64,000 nucleotides of DNA. It comes from Ehretia macrophylla. Its lineage: Eukaryota; Streptophyta; Magnoliopsida; Boraginales; Ehretiaceae. Shown here piece by piece: positions 9,512 to 21,651 of this stretch (position 1 is its first letter; every line of letters begins with the position of its first letter). Where the stretch lies: positions 43,240,152 through 43,304,151 of the forward strand of contig CM075775.1 in the NCBI GenBank assembly GCA_037974665.1, written 5' to 3'. Made by a program: the position numbers and the translations under genes. The notes under the pieces are model-generated. The model had not been told where the DNA came from. It did not search any database and was given only the letters and a program-made list of their open reading frames with translations.

Positions 9512-12023
9512 TGTGATAACCCGAACCCGGCATGCATTTAATGGCATTTAATTGCATTTGATTAAGTGGCATCTTAAATGTTAGCATTGAATTATGTGTT
9601 TATTTTAGTTAAACATTCATTTGTAGCTTCATTTTCATATTTTGTTAATCGGTTTTAATTTTTTTGCATTTTAATGCTCGGTTTTCAATTAAATGAAAAG
9701 TAGCTCCGAGCCGGAGTAAATTTTGAACTATGTTACTTCTTGGAAATTATATCTTCTTAAATTCTTTGAGATTTAATTGTTATTCTTTTATTGTCGCGAA
9801 GTGCATAGCAATCGAGAGCGATAGTTAGGAAATGACTTCTAGTCCTCAACAAATAGAGAAACTAGTGTTTGGTGTTTTGATTTTAGTAGTTTAGTTGTTG
9901 TTAACTTGAATTTGATTTGTGATAGTTGTTTTAGCTTCAAAATACATAAAATAAGCCTATTTGACCAAGTTTAAGTTAGTTTGACCAAGGGGCTTGACCT
10001 TTGACCATTGTCATCTTTTATTAAGCAATTTAGAAGGCAAAAAAATGAAAAAACAAAGCTGAAAAAATAGTGAGCAGGCCGAAACCATGGAGGAAAAAGA
10101 AAAAAAAAACATTTCAACTTCAAACTTTAAATCTTCGTGTGAGCTTGCACGGGGTGGTTTCCGAGGCATCTAGCGTGGTTTCTCTAGCGTCTAGGAGCGT
10201 CTAAGGTGAGGGTTTCATGTTTATTTGCGTATTTGAATATTTTATGTATTAACTTTAATTTTTGGATTTTATCCGTATATTGTTATTTTAATCATTTTGA
10301 TGCTTGAAGAATGTTCCCTAGCAATTGTAGAACATGTATTTATAACTTTTTAACATTTTCTGCGGTTGAATATCGAAATTGAAATATAAATTGTTAATTG
10401 AATAGTAAATTATGAATAGTAAACTCCCGTTTCGATGAAGTTGCTCAGTTATGCGTTCTGTTGATGTAGGAAGGTGCTAGATATGCTAGAAAGCCTAAAT
10501 GTATAGTTTAATTGGATTGTGTAATGGAAAAATGGAAGAAAATGGCTTAGTGAAGGTTGGGGCCGTTTAGGTCAAGTTTGGCATTTTATCGTTTTGCATG
10601 ATAGCATTGTCTCAGGAGGCCATGGAAGCACTTTTGGTGTGGTTATGGCGTTTGGGTGTTTGGTTAGGGTAGCGGTAGTTCAAACGAGCAAAGGGGGAAA
10701 TCGAGGCTTTGCGTGAATTCTAGGGTAAAGTAGGGTTTCGGGGTCATTAGACGTGTCTTATAGTGACCTACGAGGATTGGTAAAGTCGGTTTCCAAAACT
10801 CGTGGCTTGTTTGAAAGTAATAGTGTTTTGAAAGTTGGGGTCATTTTGAGATTTTGTGTGTTTTCATAGTGTAGTGCCTTTAGAATGCTAAATAATGCTT
10901 GTTAAGCTTGTTAAAGTTGACAATGATTAAATTTATATATCAATTGTTGATGATGCTTGATATCTCGTTTATCGCCTCTAATCTGTATTGTTGTGCTATC
11001 GCTCGTTTATCGCCTTGTATCGTGTCTTGCATTGCATAGTGTCAGGCGCGTGAGTGATGGGCCTCTCTGGGTAGCCTCGAGTTGCCAGTGTTGGTTGCTC
11101 TAGTTTTGTGTCTTATTCCCTTTTCTCGCTTGGGTTGCCTCCCAGGGAGATTTGGGTCGTAGAATTGATGGATACTTCCGGGGTATTCCAAACTGAAGTT
11201 ATAAGGTGGTTGTGTGCTTATTGTCAATGTTGTCAACATCAAGCTCGAGATTGATGTATCGCTCGTGAAATGGTACATTGCTCGTAAGAGTGAACCATAG
11301 CCTTCAGAGTGTGGTATAGTTTTGAATGGTTGTGTTAATGCTTTCATTAATTGCTTATTGTATTGATGGTTTGTCTTGATCGCTTACTTTTTCAGTTATA
11401 TATTGCTTAACTGCCTATTTGCATTACACGAACTTCTTTCTCTCTCCACCTCGATATCTATCTCGCCCTCACTGAGTATACGTGTTGTGTATACTCACTC
11501 TTCACCACCACATTTCAGGAAATGCCATGTTAGCTAGAAAGTTCGTGGTTATGTGAAAGTTCGTGTTTGAAGAGTTGTCTTGCGTGCTATGTGGCTTGAG
11601 TTGTCAAAGATGCAAGGATGTATGTTTTATGTATTGTATGTATTTAAAGTCAAAAGAAATGTAATATAAGCTTTATTGGATTATTGAAGTGGTTTGATAA
11701 GTTAGTTAAAGTATCTAGTTAGTATAGCTTAACTTTAATGCATGTTTGTATTGTTTAAAGAAAGAGTTAGAATAGTCTAGTACTTGGAGATGTATGTATA
11801 CTTGTTGTGTTTAATTGTTGAGAACCGAGGCTCGGATGGCCTTGAGGTGGTTGAATGTTTGGACATGATATTGGTCCACTTATATACTGTCGCAGGTTGC
11901 ATTTTGCCTAGAAACAGGGGAGACTCTGTCCATCTTTCCCTAAAATTTTGCCCGGGTTTAGAATTGGTTGTGATTAGATTGATAGATTGAATATCCGGTC
12001 TCGAGAGGGATCGGGCTGTCACA
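9512..12023 (+). mobile_element. 5' LTR of LARD A (2512 bp)
   Basis: Bounded by TGTGATAACC and GCTGTCACA. Contains a donor-like CTAAG|GTGAGGG at 10201-10212, a GC-richer block with the 11-bp palindrome CTCCCAGGGAG near 11131-11141, a hairpin at 11473-11497 and an acceptor-like TTTCAG|G ending at 11518. All of these recur in the other LTRs of the window. Short reading frames here are not conserved as protein. Confidence 0.9.
10206..11518 (+). promoter_or_regulatory. Candidate LTR-internal intron with hairpin before the acceptor
   Basis: The donor-like AAG|GTGAGG and the acceptor-like ATTTCAG|GA sit at equivalent places in every full LARD and Tekay LTR of the window. Just before the acceptor is an inverted repeat, TGAGTATAC (11473-11481) and GTATACTCA (11489-11497), with a 7-nt loop. 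The sites match plant splice consensus; that splicing occurs is inference. The hairpin could instead serve 3' end formation or strand transfer. Confidence 0.35.
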
Positions 12024-12025
12024 GG

Positions 12026-12037
12026 TGGTATCAGAGC
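12026..12037 (+). other. Primer binding site of LARD A, initiator-Met tRNA type
   Basis: TGGTATCAGAGC, the usual plant primer site complementary to the 3' end of initiator methionine tRNA, two bases after the LTR end. Confidence 0.9.
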
Positions 12038-13812
12038 TTGTTTAGCTCGTAAGCCGGGACAGGGTCCTCGGTCTGGTGGGTAGTGATCCTTGAATGTGTG
12101 CTTGTTAAGTGTGTCTTGAAAGTGTATGCTTGTATGTGAGATTGTGTGTCTTGACCTGAATGTGTGCTCCTATGTGATATAGTTATGTGTTATGTGTTAA
12201 TTGTGTGCTAAGTGAAGTGAAGTGTCTAGTTGTGCATTGAATTGACCTATTGAATTGGCATCGTGAGTCGAATCAACCTCGTGAATTGTTATTTGCTTGA
12301 GGTATTGCTTGCAATGTGTGTATTGAAATGTCTTGAATTGGTTATGCCATGATTTGAATTGATTATGTTGTGCTTGACTTGATTGTTGTGCTTGAGTGAC
12401 TTTGTTGAATAAACTCTTTTGTAAACTTGCTTGCATAATAGTTTAAGGCATGCGTATAAATGTGATATCTTGGCATTCATACATGTCCCGTGGAAATGGT
12501 AAGTAAGTCCTCTTTCTCCCCTGAAGAAAGTGGTTCACAATTGGCCTTTCAAGGTGCATGGATTGACAGGAAATGAATGGCATTTAATTAGCCTTTATTT
12601 GGGAGTTGGTGGTTGTCTTTGGAGCTCAGTTATTGGCATACTTCTAAGACTCTTCCTTGTGGTTGGCAATCATAAAAGAGTAGCTTTCTTTTGGGGTTCT
12701 ATTTGGTTGTTCTCTGAAGCATTCTTTGGTTTTCTTAATGGGTATTTTTTTGGAGACTTCTGTTGGTACTTCTCGGTGGACTTGGCTATTGGGATTCCAA
12801 TCGGACTTACTGCACAGTATTATCTATGGTATATGTGTCTCGGTCTTTATTGGTGTGATGCTGGCATCCCTGATTGGAAATTCTTCAATGGCATTTGATA
12901 GAATTCTTAGTGGGCATTCTACTAGTATCTTTCCTTGATGGCACTTATTGGAAGTCTTACACTTGGAATCTTGTTCAGACTTATTATCTCATATTGCTTA
13001 TGGTATGCTGTGGAATACTTTGGGCTTTCTTGGTGGTAAGTTGTATTAAGTTCTCACTTGGCAAACAGTGAAGAGGCCTCAGATTTTGGTTTTGTATATT
13101 GTGCACCAGCTCGGTATTTTCCTTAGGGTTTTCGTCTGTTTGGGAAGCTATATTTGTTATTCAACTTGATTGTCTTATTGGGCACATTATATTTTCTATG
13201 CTATTTCCTTTGACATTCTTTTCAACATTTGATAGCGATACTCGGAATCTAATTGGTTGTCCTATGGGGTTATTATTTGGAAGGCTTCTTTGGAACTTTT
13301 GAAGTATATTTGATTGGGTTTCTTAGTATTTTCTTCAGCACTCTTAACAGGGAATTCTTCTATGAAATTCATGACCAGCGAGGTATTTCTTTGGACCTCT
13401 GGATGGAACCTTTGTTTGAGCCTCTATTTGGCTTCTTGCTGGGGAATTCTCGGGCAGTAATAGTTGAACTTCTACTAGAGATTCGTGTATGGGGTATTCA
13501 TTCAGTATTCTTCTTATCATTAATATGTGATGTGATTTTATCTACAGTATCTTTGCTTTAGTCTTTATTGGTGTTATCTCGGCGCTTTTGGTTAGAATTT
13601 TATTCTTCTTCGGTATTCGTGTCAACAGGATTCTTGTGCGGTATCTACATTTGAGCCTTTATTCGGCATTACTACTTGGAATATCTTCTTAAACTTCCCT
13701 ATTGGTTATCTTGATTAATATACTTGCTCAGTAGCTGATGAAGATTAGACAGAGTTGGATTTTAGTGGATGCAGAGTTCTATTGGAAGAAGAATTGCGAG
13801 GACGCAATTGTT
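12038..13812 (+). mobile_element. Non-coding interior of LARD A
   Basis: Contains several overlapping reading frames of 60-120 codons in all three plus frames (for example 12530-12898 and 13253-13561). They are rich in F, L, W and G because the DNA repeats words such as ATTTGGCTTCTT, TTTGGAACTTTTG and TATTGGTGTT at short, irregular spacing. Two further copies of this interior, at 40775-42635 and 45422-47280 on the minus strand, keep the DNA pattern while the frames are broken at different places. I therefore read it as conserved non-coding, quasi-repetitive sequence and not as a membrane protein. Confidence 0.7.
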
Positions 13813-13827
13813 TTAAGGGGGGAAGGA
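13813..13827 (+). other. Polypurine tract of LARD A
   Basis: TTAAGGGGGGAAGGA lies directly before the TG of the 3' LTR, the position expected of the plus-strand primer. Confidence 0.85.
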
Positions 13828-15625
13828 TGTGATAACTTGAACCCGACATGCATTTAACGGCATTTGATTAAGTGGCATCTTAAATGTTAGCATTGAATTA
13901 TATGTTTATTTTTGTTAAACATTCATTTGTAGCTTCATTTTCATATTTTGTTAATCGGTTTTAATTTTCTTGCATTTTAATGCTCGATTTTCAATTAAAT
14001 GAAAAGTAGCTCCAAGCCGGAGTAAATTTTGAACTATTTTACTTCTTGGAAATTATATCTTCTTAAATTCTTTGAGATTTAATTGTTATTCTTTTATTGT
14101 CGTGAAGTGCATAGCAATCGAGAGCGATAGTTAGGAAATGACTTCTAGTCCTCAACAAATAGAGAAAACTAGTGTTTGGTGTTTTGATTTTAGTAGTTTA
14201 GTTGTTGTTAACTTGAATTTGATTTGTGATAGTTGTTTTAGCTTCAAAATGCATAAAATAAGCCTATTTGACCAAGTTTAAGTTAGTTTGACCAAGGGGC
14301 TTGACCTTTGACCATTGTCATCTTTTATTAAGCAATTTAGAAGGCAAAAAAATGAAAAAACAAAGCTGAAAAAACAGTGAGTAGGCCGAAACCATGGAGG
14401 AAAAGGAAAAAAAACATTTCAACTTCAAACTTCAAATCTTCGCGTGAGCTTGCACGGGGTGGTTTCCGAGGCATCTAGCGTGGTTTCCCTAGCGTCTAGG
14501 AGCGTCTAAGGTGAGGGTTTCATGTTTATTTGCGCATTTGAATATTTTATATATTAACTTTAATTTTTGGGTTTTATCCATATATTATTATTTTAATCGT
14601 TTTGATGTTTGAAGAATGTTCCTTAGCAATTGTAGAACATATATTTATAGCTTTTTAACATTTTCTGCGGTTGAATATCGAAATTAAAATATAAATTGTT
14701 AATTGAATAGTAAATTATGAATAGTAAACCCCCGTTTCGATGAAGTTGCTCAGTTATGCGTTCTGTTGATGTAGGAAGGTGCTAGATATGCTAGAAAGCC
14801 TAAATGTATAGTTTAATTGGATTGTGTAATGGAAAAATGGAAGAAAATAGCTTAGTGAAAGTTGGGGTCGTTTAGGTCAAGTTTGGCATTTTATCGTTTT
14901 GCATGATAGCATTGTCTCAAGAGGCCATGGAAGCACTTTTGGTGTGGTTATGGCGTTGGTTGGGTGTTTGGTTAGGGTAGCGGTAGTTCAAACGAGCAAA
15001 GGGAGAAATCGAGGCTTTGCGTGAATTCTAGGGTAAAGTAGGGTTTCGGGGTCTTTAGACGTGTCTTATAGTGACCTAGGAGGATTGGTGAAGTCGGTTT
15101 CCAAAACTCGTGGCTTGTTTGAAAGTAATAGTGTTTTGAAAGTTGGGGTCATTTTGAGATTTTGTGTGTTTTCATAGTGTAGTGCCTTTAGAATGCTAAA
15201 TAATGCTTGTTAAGCTTGTTAAAGTTGACAATGATTAAATTTATATATCAATTGTTGATGATGCTTGATATCTCGTTTATTACCTCTAATCTGTATTGTT
15301 GTGCTATCGCTCGTTTATTGCCTTGTATCGTGTCTTGCATTGCATAGTGTCAGGCGCGTGAGTGATGGGCCTCTCTGGGTAGCCTCGAGTTGCCAGTGTT
15401 GGTTGCTCTAGTTTTGTGTCTTATTCCCTTTTCTCGCTTGGGTTGCCTCCCAGGGAGATTTGGGTCGTAGAATTGATGGATACTTCCGGGGTATTCCAAA
15501 CTGAAGTTATAAGGTGGTTGCGTGCTTATTGTCAATGTTGTCAACATCAAGCTCGAGATTGATGTATCGCTCGTGAAATGGTACATTGCTCGTAAGAGTG
15601 AACCATAGCCTTCAGAGTGTGGTAT
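13828..15625 (+). mobile_element. 3' LTR of LARD A, left part
   Basis: Starts TGTGATAACTTGAACCCGAC and runs parallel to the 5' LTR from 9512 with few differences, until it is cut at GTGTGGTAT by the nested solo LTR. Together with 18562-19269 it gives about 2506 bp, close to the 2512 bp of the 5' LTR. Confidence 0.9.
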
Positions 15626-18556
15626 TGTGATAACCCGAACCCGGCATGCATTTAATAGCACTTGACTGCATTTGATTAAATGTTTAATTGGTTAAATCAA
15701 CCAATTTGCACTATTTTCATATTTCTCTTGGAAGCATTTAGTAATTGTATATTGAATAATTGAAAGGTTGTTATCTACTTCTATTAATTATAGCAATTGA
15801 ATTTATTCTCTTGTATTTAATTAAGTGCCATCTTAAATGTTAATATTTAATTGCACTTGATTACATGTTTATATTTATTTGTTCATTTGTAACCTAACAT
15901 TAACTTCATAATTTTTTAAAATGTTCTAGAAATAGTTAAATTAATTATTTTAAATGAATATTGATTACCTTGATTGTTTTGATTATTTTAATAATCGGTT
16001 TTGGTTGTTTTGCATTAAAATCACTCGGTTTTCAAATAAATGAGAAAAGTAACTCCGAGCTGGAGTAAATTTTAAACTATGAAATGATATATTTCTTAGA
16101 TTCTTGAGATTTAATTGTCACTTCTTTGTTGACACAAAGTGCATAGCATATCGAGAGAGATAGTTAGGAAATGATTTCTAGTCCTCAGCAAATAGTGAAA
16201 ACTAGTATTTAGTGTTTTAATTTTAGTGTTTTAAGTTGTATTTAACTGGAATTGGATTTATGATACTTGTTTTAGCTTTAAAATGCATGAAATAGGCTAG
16301 TTTGACCAATCTTTAAGTGGTTTGACCAAGGGGCTTGACCTTTGACCTTAGCCATCTTTTTAATAGCCTAAAATAGCACCAAAAAAAAAGAAAATCAGAG
16401 CTGAAAACAGTGAGGTAGGGCCGAAAATATGAAGGAGAGAAAAAAAAAGATTTCAAATTCAAATCTTCGATTCTTCGCGTGAGCTTGCACGGGGTGGTTT
16501 CCAAGGCACTCTACGAGGTTTTTCTAGCGTCTAGGAGCGTCTAAGGTGAGGGTTTCATCGTTATTTGTGCATTTGAAATATTTGTATCTAAACTTTGATT
16601 TTTGAATTTTATGCGTAGATCGTTAGTTTAATTGTTTTAATGCTTAAAGAATGTTCCTTGTTGATTGTAGAACATGTATTTATAGCTTTTTAACATTTTC
16701 TGCAGTTGAATGTTGAAATTAAAATATAAATTGTATAATGAATAATAAATTGTGAATAGTAAACCCCCATTTTGATGAAGTTGCTCCGTTATGCGTTCTG
16801 TTGATGTAGGAAGATGCTAGATATGCTAGAATGCCTAAATGTATGGTTTAATTGGAATATGTAATGGAAAAACGGAGAAAAACAACTTAGTGAAAGTCGG
16901 GGTCGTTTAGGTCGAGTTTGGCGTTTTCTCATTTTGCGTGTTGACATTGTTTCGGGAGGCCATGGAAGCACTTTTGCTGCGATTATGGCGTTGGTTGGGT
17001 GTTTGGTTGGTATAGTTGTAGTTCAAACGAGCAAAGGGAAAAATCAGGACTTTGCGTGAATTCTAGGGTAAAGTAGGGTTTCGGGGTCTTTAGACGTGCC
17101 TTATAGTGACCTAGGAGGATTGGTGAAGTCGGTTTCCAAAGCTCGTGGCTCGTTTGAAAGTAGTAGCGTTTTGAAAGTTAGGGTCATTTTTGGGATTTTG
17201 TGTGTTTTCATAGTATATTGTTTATAGAATGTTTATAATGCTTGTAGAATGTCTATAATATTTATAGAATGCTTATAATGCCTATAGAATACTTGTTATT
17301 GCTTGATAATGTTAGTTGGTGTTCTTCTTGTTACTTGTTTGATTGCAAATGCTTGTTAATGCTTATTACGCTTGTTAGAGTTGATTATTGATTGAAATGT
17401 TTAACAATTGTTGAATAATGCTTGATATCTTGTTTATCGCTTGTTTATCGCCTTGTATCGAGTCTTGCATTGCATAGTGTCCCGCGCGTGAGTGATGGGC
17501 CTCTCTGGGTAGCCTCGGGTTGCCAGTGTTGGTTGCTCTAGCTCCGTGGCTATTCCATCTTCTCGCTTGGGTTGCCTCCCAGGGAGACTTGGGTCGTAGA
17601 ATTGATGGTTACTCCCGGGGTATTCCAAACTGGTGTTATAAGGTGGTTGCGCGCTTATTGTCATCGTTGTCAACATCAAGCTCGAGATTGATGTATCGCT
17701 AGTGAAATGGTACATTGCTCGTATGAGTGAACCATAGCCTTCAGAGTGTGGTATAGCTTTGAATGGTTGTGTTAATGCTTTCAGTAATTGCTTATTGTAT
17801 TGATTGTTTGTCTTGATTGCTTATTTATCAGTTATATTGCTTAACTGTCTTATTTGCATTGCACGATTTTCTTTCTCTCCAACTCGATATCTGTCTCGCC
17901 CTCACTGAGTATACGTGTTGTATATACTCACTCCTCACCACCACATTTCAGGAAATGTCATGTTAGCTGGAAAGTTTGTGATTTTGTGAAAGTTCGTGCC
18001 TGAAGAGTTGTCTTGCATGCCTATGTGGCTTGAGTGTCGAAGTTGTAAAGATATATGCTTTCATATGTTGTATGTATTTATTATTAAAAGAAATGTAATT
18101 TAAATCTAGCTAGGTAGTTGAGGTAAATTAATAAGCTAGTTTCTGTAATCAGTTAGCATAGCTTAACTTCAATGCATGTTGTAATGTCCAAAGGAAAAGA
18201 GCTAGAATGGCATGATAGTTTATTTTATGCAGTAGCTTAGTATGGTTAAATTTTCAAGTTTGAATGTACTTGTCAAAAAAAAAAAATGAAAAGAGATAGG
18301 TTAGCTTTTAACTTGGAAATGTATGTATACTTGCTGAGTTTAATTGTTGAGAACCGAGGCTTGGATGGCCTTGAGGAAGTTTTGTATGGTTGGACACGGT
18401 GGTGGTCCATTTATATGCTATTACAGGTTTTACATTTCGTCTAGAAACAGGGGAGACTCTGTCCGTTTTCCCTGAAAATTTTGCCCGGGTTTGGAATTGG
18501 GTTGTGAATAGAATTATTGATAGAACTCCCGGTCTCGAGAGAGATCGGGGTGTTAC
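15626..18556 (+). mobile_element. Solo LTR of LARD subfamily B (2931 bp) nested in the 3' LTR
   Basis: Begins TGTGATAACCCGAACCCGGC and ends GATCGGGGTGTTACA. It is flanked by GGTAT at 15621-15625 and 18557-18561, a perfect duplication, with the host LTR resuming at once. It is longer than subfamily A and closer to the LTRs of the minus-strand array (shared ATTGGTTAAATCAACCAATT region near its start). No interior is present, so it is a solo LTR left by recombination between the two LTRs of a former element. Confidence 0.9.
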
Positions 18557-18561
18557 AGGTA

Positions 18562-19269
18562 TAGCTTTGAATGTTTGTGTTAATGCTTTCATTAATTGCT
18601 TATTGTATTGATGGTTTGTCTTGATCGCTAACTTTTTCAGTTATATATTGCTCAACTGCCTATTTGCATTACATGAACTTCTTTCTCTCTCCACCTCGAT
18701 ATCTATCTCGCCCTCACTGAGTATACGTGTTGTGTATACTCACTCCTCACCACCACATTTCAGGAAATGCTATGTTAGCTGGAAAGTTCGTGGTTACGTG
18801 AAAGTTTGTGTTTGAAGAGTTGTCTTGCGTGCTATGTGACTTGAGTTGTCAAAGATGCAAGGATGTATGTTTCATGTATTGTATGTATTTAAAGTCAAAA
18901 GAAATGTAATATAAGCTTTATTGGATTATTGAAGTGGTTTGATAAGTTAGTTAAAGTATTTAGTTAGTGTAGTTTAACTTTAATGTATGTTTGTATTGTT
19001 TAAAGAAAGAGTTAGAATAGTCTAGTACTTGGAGATGTATGTATACTTGCTGTGTTTAATTGTTGAGAACCGAGGCTCGGATGGCCTTGAGGTGGTTGAA
19101 TGTTTGGACATGGTATTGGTCCACTTATATGCTGTCGCAGGTTGCATTTTGACTAGAAACAGGGGAGACTCCGTCCGTCTTTCCCTAAAATTTTGTCCGG
19201 GTTTGGAATTGGGTTGTGATTAGATTAATAGATTGAATATCCAGTCTCGAGAGGGATCGGAGTGTCATA
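18562..19269 (+). mobile_element. 3' LTR of LARD A, right part
   Basis: Resumes at AGCTTTGAATG and matches the 5' LTR from about 11323 to its end. It closes with GTGTCATA, a single change from TGTCACA, then the GTGGT duplication at 19270-19274. Confidence 0.9.
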
Positions 19270-19274
19270 GTGGT

Positions 19275-19619
19275 GATATTTGAGCAATAAAAATAGAGTA
19301 TTATATGACAATACTTTTTATTTATTTTTATCTTCATTTCTATAGTATTCCATGCATGATTTACTCTTTATCAAGTTTATTCTATAATCTGCTTAATTCC
19401 ATTCTTTAACTTATTGAATTTCTCTCTAAATTTATTTCAAAATACCAATAACTACCTAAATAAATCATCATCGATCCTGTCAAATCTTGATTGTAGGTTC
19501 ATGGCATCAATAACATTGTATCTTGAATTATTAAATTTCTGTGAAAAATTTACTAAAACGAGCTCATTGGACGAGCAATGTAGTGAATGTTGAAGTCAAG
19601 ACTAGGACATTGACATTCA
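19275..19619. other. Spacer without a recognisable feature
   Basis: AT-rich sequence right of LARD A. No gene or repeat boundary seen. Confidence 0.5.
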
Positions 19620-20100
19620 GGTCAATAGAAAAGACTGCATCAGTGGAGTCTTCGGCTCAGCCCGCTCTGGACTAATGGTGTCATGTCAATAGCAAAGACT
19701 GCATCAATGGAGTCTTCGACTCTTTGCTCTAGACTAATGGTGTCATGTCAACAGCAAAGACTGCATCAATGGAGTCTTCGGCTCTTTGCTCTAGACTAAT
19801 GGTGTCATGTCAATAGCAAAGACTGCAACAATGGAGTCTTCGGCTCTTTTCTATAGACAAAGGGAAGCTTTTTAACTGGTGTGATGTGAATGGATGTCAA
19901 ATTTTTATATATTAATAAAATTTATACATATTAAATTTAATAATTATGTGATGTCATGTCAATAGCAAAGACTGCATCAGTGGAGTCTTCGGCTCTTTTC
20001 TATAGATTAAGGAAAACTTTTTAATTAGTTTAAACGGATGTCAGTTTCTTATATATTAATAAAATTTATATGTGTTAAGTTTAATAATTATGTGAGAGAC
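19620..20100 (+). repeat. Higher-order tandem repeat: 62 bp units inside 149 bp units
   Basis: A 62 bp unit (GTCATGTCAATAGCAAAGAC, then TGCATCAATGGAGTCTTCGG, then CTCTAGACTAATGGT) starts at 19680, 19742 and 19804, with a partial unit before it from 19620. After 19804 the unit is followed by about 87 bp of AT-rich sequence, and the whole 149 bp block repeats once from 19953, so copies 4 and 5 are part of a longer duplication. Not coding. Confidence 0.85.
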
Positions 20101-20280
20101 TAATTCATTAAATCAAATTGATGCATAGACTAATGTGTCATCCTCAAGCCCACAAAAAGATGCTAGGATTAAAGATTTATGAATACTTATTTGGATCTCA
20201 CATATACTAATCCAAAATAATTAACTTAAATCAAGGACAGAGCCACGAGAAAAGAGGGGACTCCGTGTCCCCCATTCCCT

Positions 20281-20306
20281 CCCCCCCTCCCCCCCCCCCC
20301 CCCCCC
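20281..20306 (+). repeat. Poly-C tract
   Basis: A run of C with a single T, within a short C-rich segment. The length is likely unstable and prone to sequencing error. Confidence 0.9.
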
Positions 20307-21651
20307 GCCCTAACCCCCTGCCTATTTTTTATTTTTATTTTTAACATAAGTAATATTCTTTAAAAGAAATTTTTTTATACCTCATACTTTTTTCTTCATT
20401 CCTTGTTTCTGATTCAAATTCCCCCATTTCTCTTTTTTTTCATTTTCTTAATTGAATCTTAAACTCTTCAATATAAAATTTTTGACTCTTTCGTAACTTA
20501 AATTATACTTAAGTTCACAACACGTGCTCATAAACGATTGGTATCACTCAAATTTTAGTTTTTAATTTGTTTCCATCAAATGTAAATGGGACAAATGTAC
20601 ATATTTGAAGAAAATAAATATATCATGTTGGAGGTGAAGAATGAATGACATTATGTCAACTGTGACATACGTTAAAGCTCAAATTGAATCATCAAAAAGT
20701 ATTTTTATATAGCTTTATTGTAATACCCTTGATAAATGCGAAGTTAACAATAAATTATTAACTTGTTAAAGAAAGATCAGATAACCGATAATTGTTATAT
20801 GTCGTGAGCTAATATGTAATTAAGTATGACAAATAGTAATGTCGGACCATTTAGATATGTACGTCCAAGCAAATAAGTTAAACTCCAAATCGATTTAGAA
20901 AAGTTTGAAAGATTATAAAGTTACGAATTAACTTTGTATCAACTTCGAACTTAAAATTGTATCAATGGATAAATAGTTATTTAGTGAGCCATATACAGTT
21001 GGAAAGTTTTACGAGCCTAGTTTTTAATGTTTCAAATAGTGCATCAATTGAAGTTTTGTAGAAGAAGTTACGGTTATGTTAATGAAATGTGTCTGAACTA
21101 TCACCAAGAAACGAAATCGAATATTCGGTGTCATCTTTGCTGGTTCGTATTTTAGTCGTGTAGCATCTTTTAAATTCAGAAGTCCACCTCATGCAATTTA
21201 TTAAGCATGTCATTTTATGTATTAACCACCTCCTGCTTTAGCTCAATCTTAGTCACAAGAGGAAACCAATAGAAAAATGAGATGAGTCATTGGGTTATTT
21301 TTCTAGGCTGCTGCGTGGCTGTTGCATAATTCTTTGGTGGTGAGTTGTGTATACTTAAAGACTAAGGTTAAGTAAACAAACAATAGATAAGCGTTAGTTG
21401 ACAGATTAACATACGTAGTAAAACAAAGAAAAGAAATATGAACTAGTAGCCACCTCATGCTTCTAAGTTGACATTAGTCATGACCAACAAGTAAAGGAAA
21501 ACAAGATGAATCAGCTTGTCTTATTTCCTAAAGCTGTTGCTATCATTAATTTGATGTCTAAAGGTGATGAGGACGGGTAAGTTAAAAAGACACAGGAATA
21601 AAAGTGAATCAGCATTCTAACCACTACTTGGCAATATTTGGTGTGTTTGAC

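Larger units (their letters stand above)
9512..19269 (+). mobile_element. Non-autonomous LTR retrotransposon (LARD type), subfamily A, with a nested solo LTR
   Basis: The 5' LTR starts TGTGATAACCCGAACCCGGC and ends GGGCTGTCACA. It is followed by a primer site TGGTATCAGAGC, a 1.8 kb interior, the purine tract AAGGGGGGAAGGA, and a 3' LTR ending GTGTCATA. The flanks are GTGGT at 9507-9511 and again at 19270-19274, a perfect 5-bp target duplication. The interior holds no gag, protease, reverse transcriptase or integrase. LTRs of about 2.5 kb around a short non-coding interior fit the LARD class (large retrotransposon derivative). Movement would need proteins from another element; the Tekay chromovirus in this window has homologous LTRs and the same primer site. 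The 3' LTR is interrupted by a solo LTR at 15626-18556. Confidence 0.9.

Noticed and set aside
12530-13561. Overlapping hydrophobic frames resembling membrane proteins
   Set aside because: They occur in several frames at once and are broken at different places in the homologous interiors; the repeated T- and G-rich words explain the composition.
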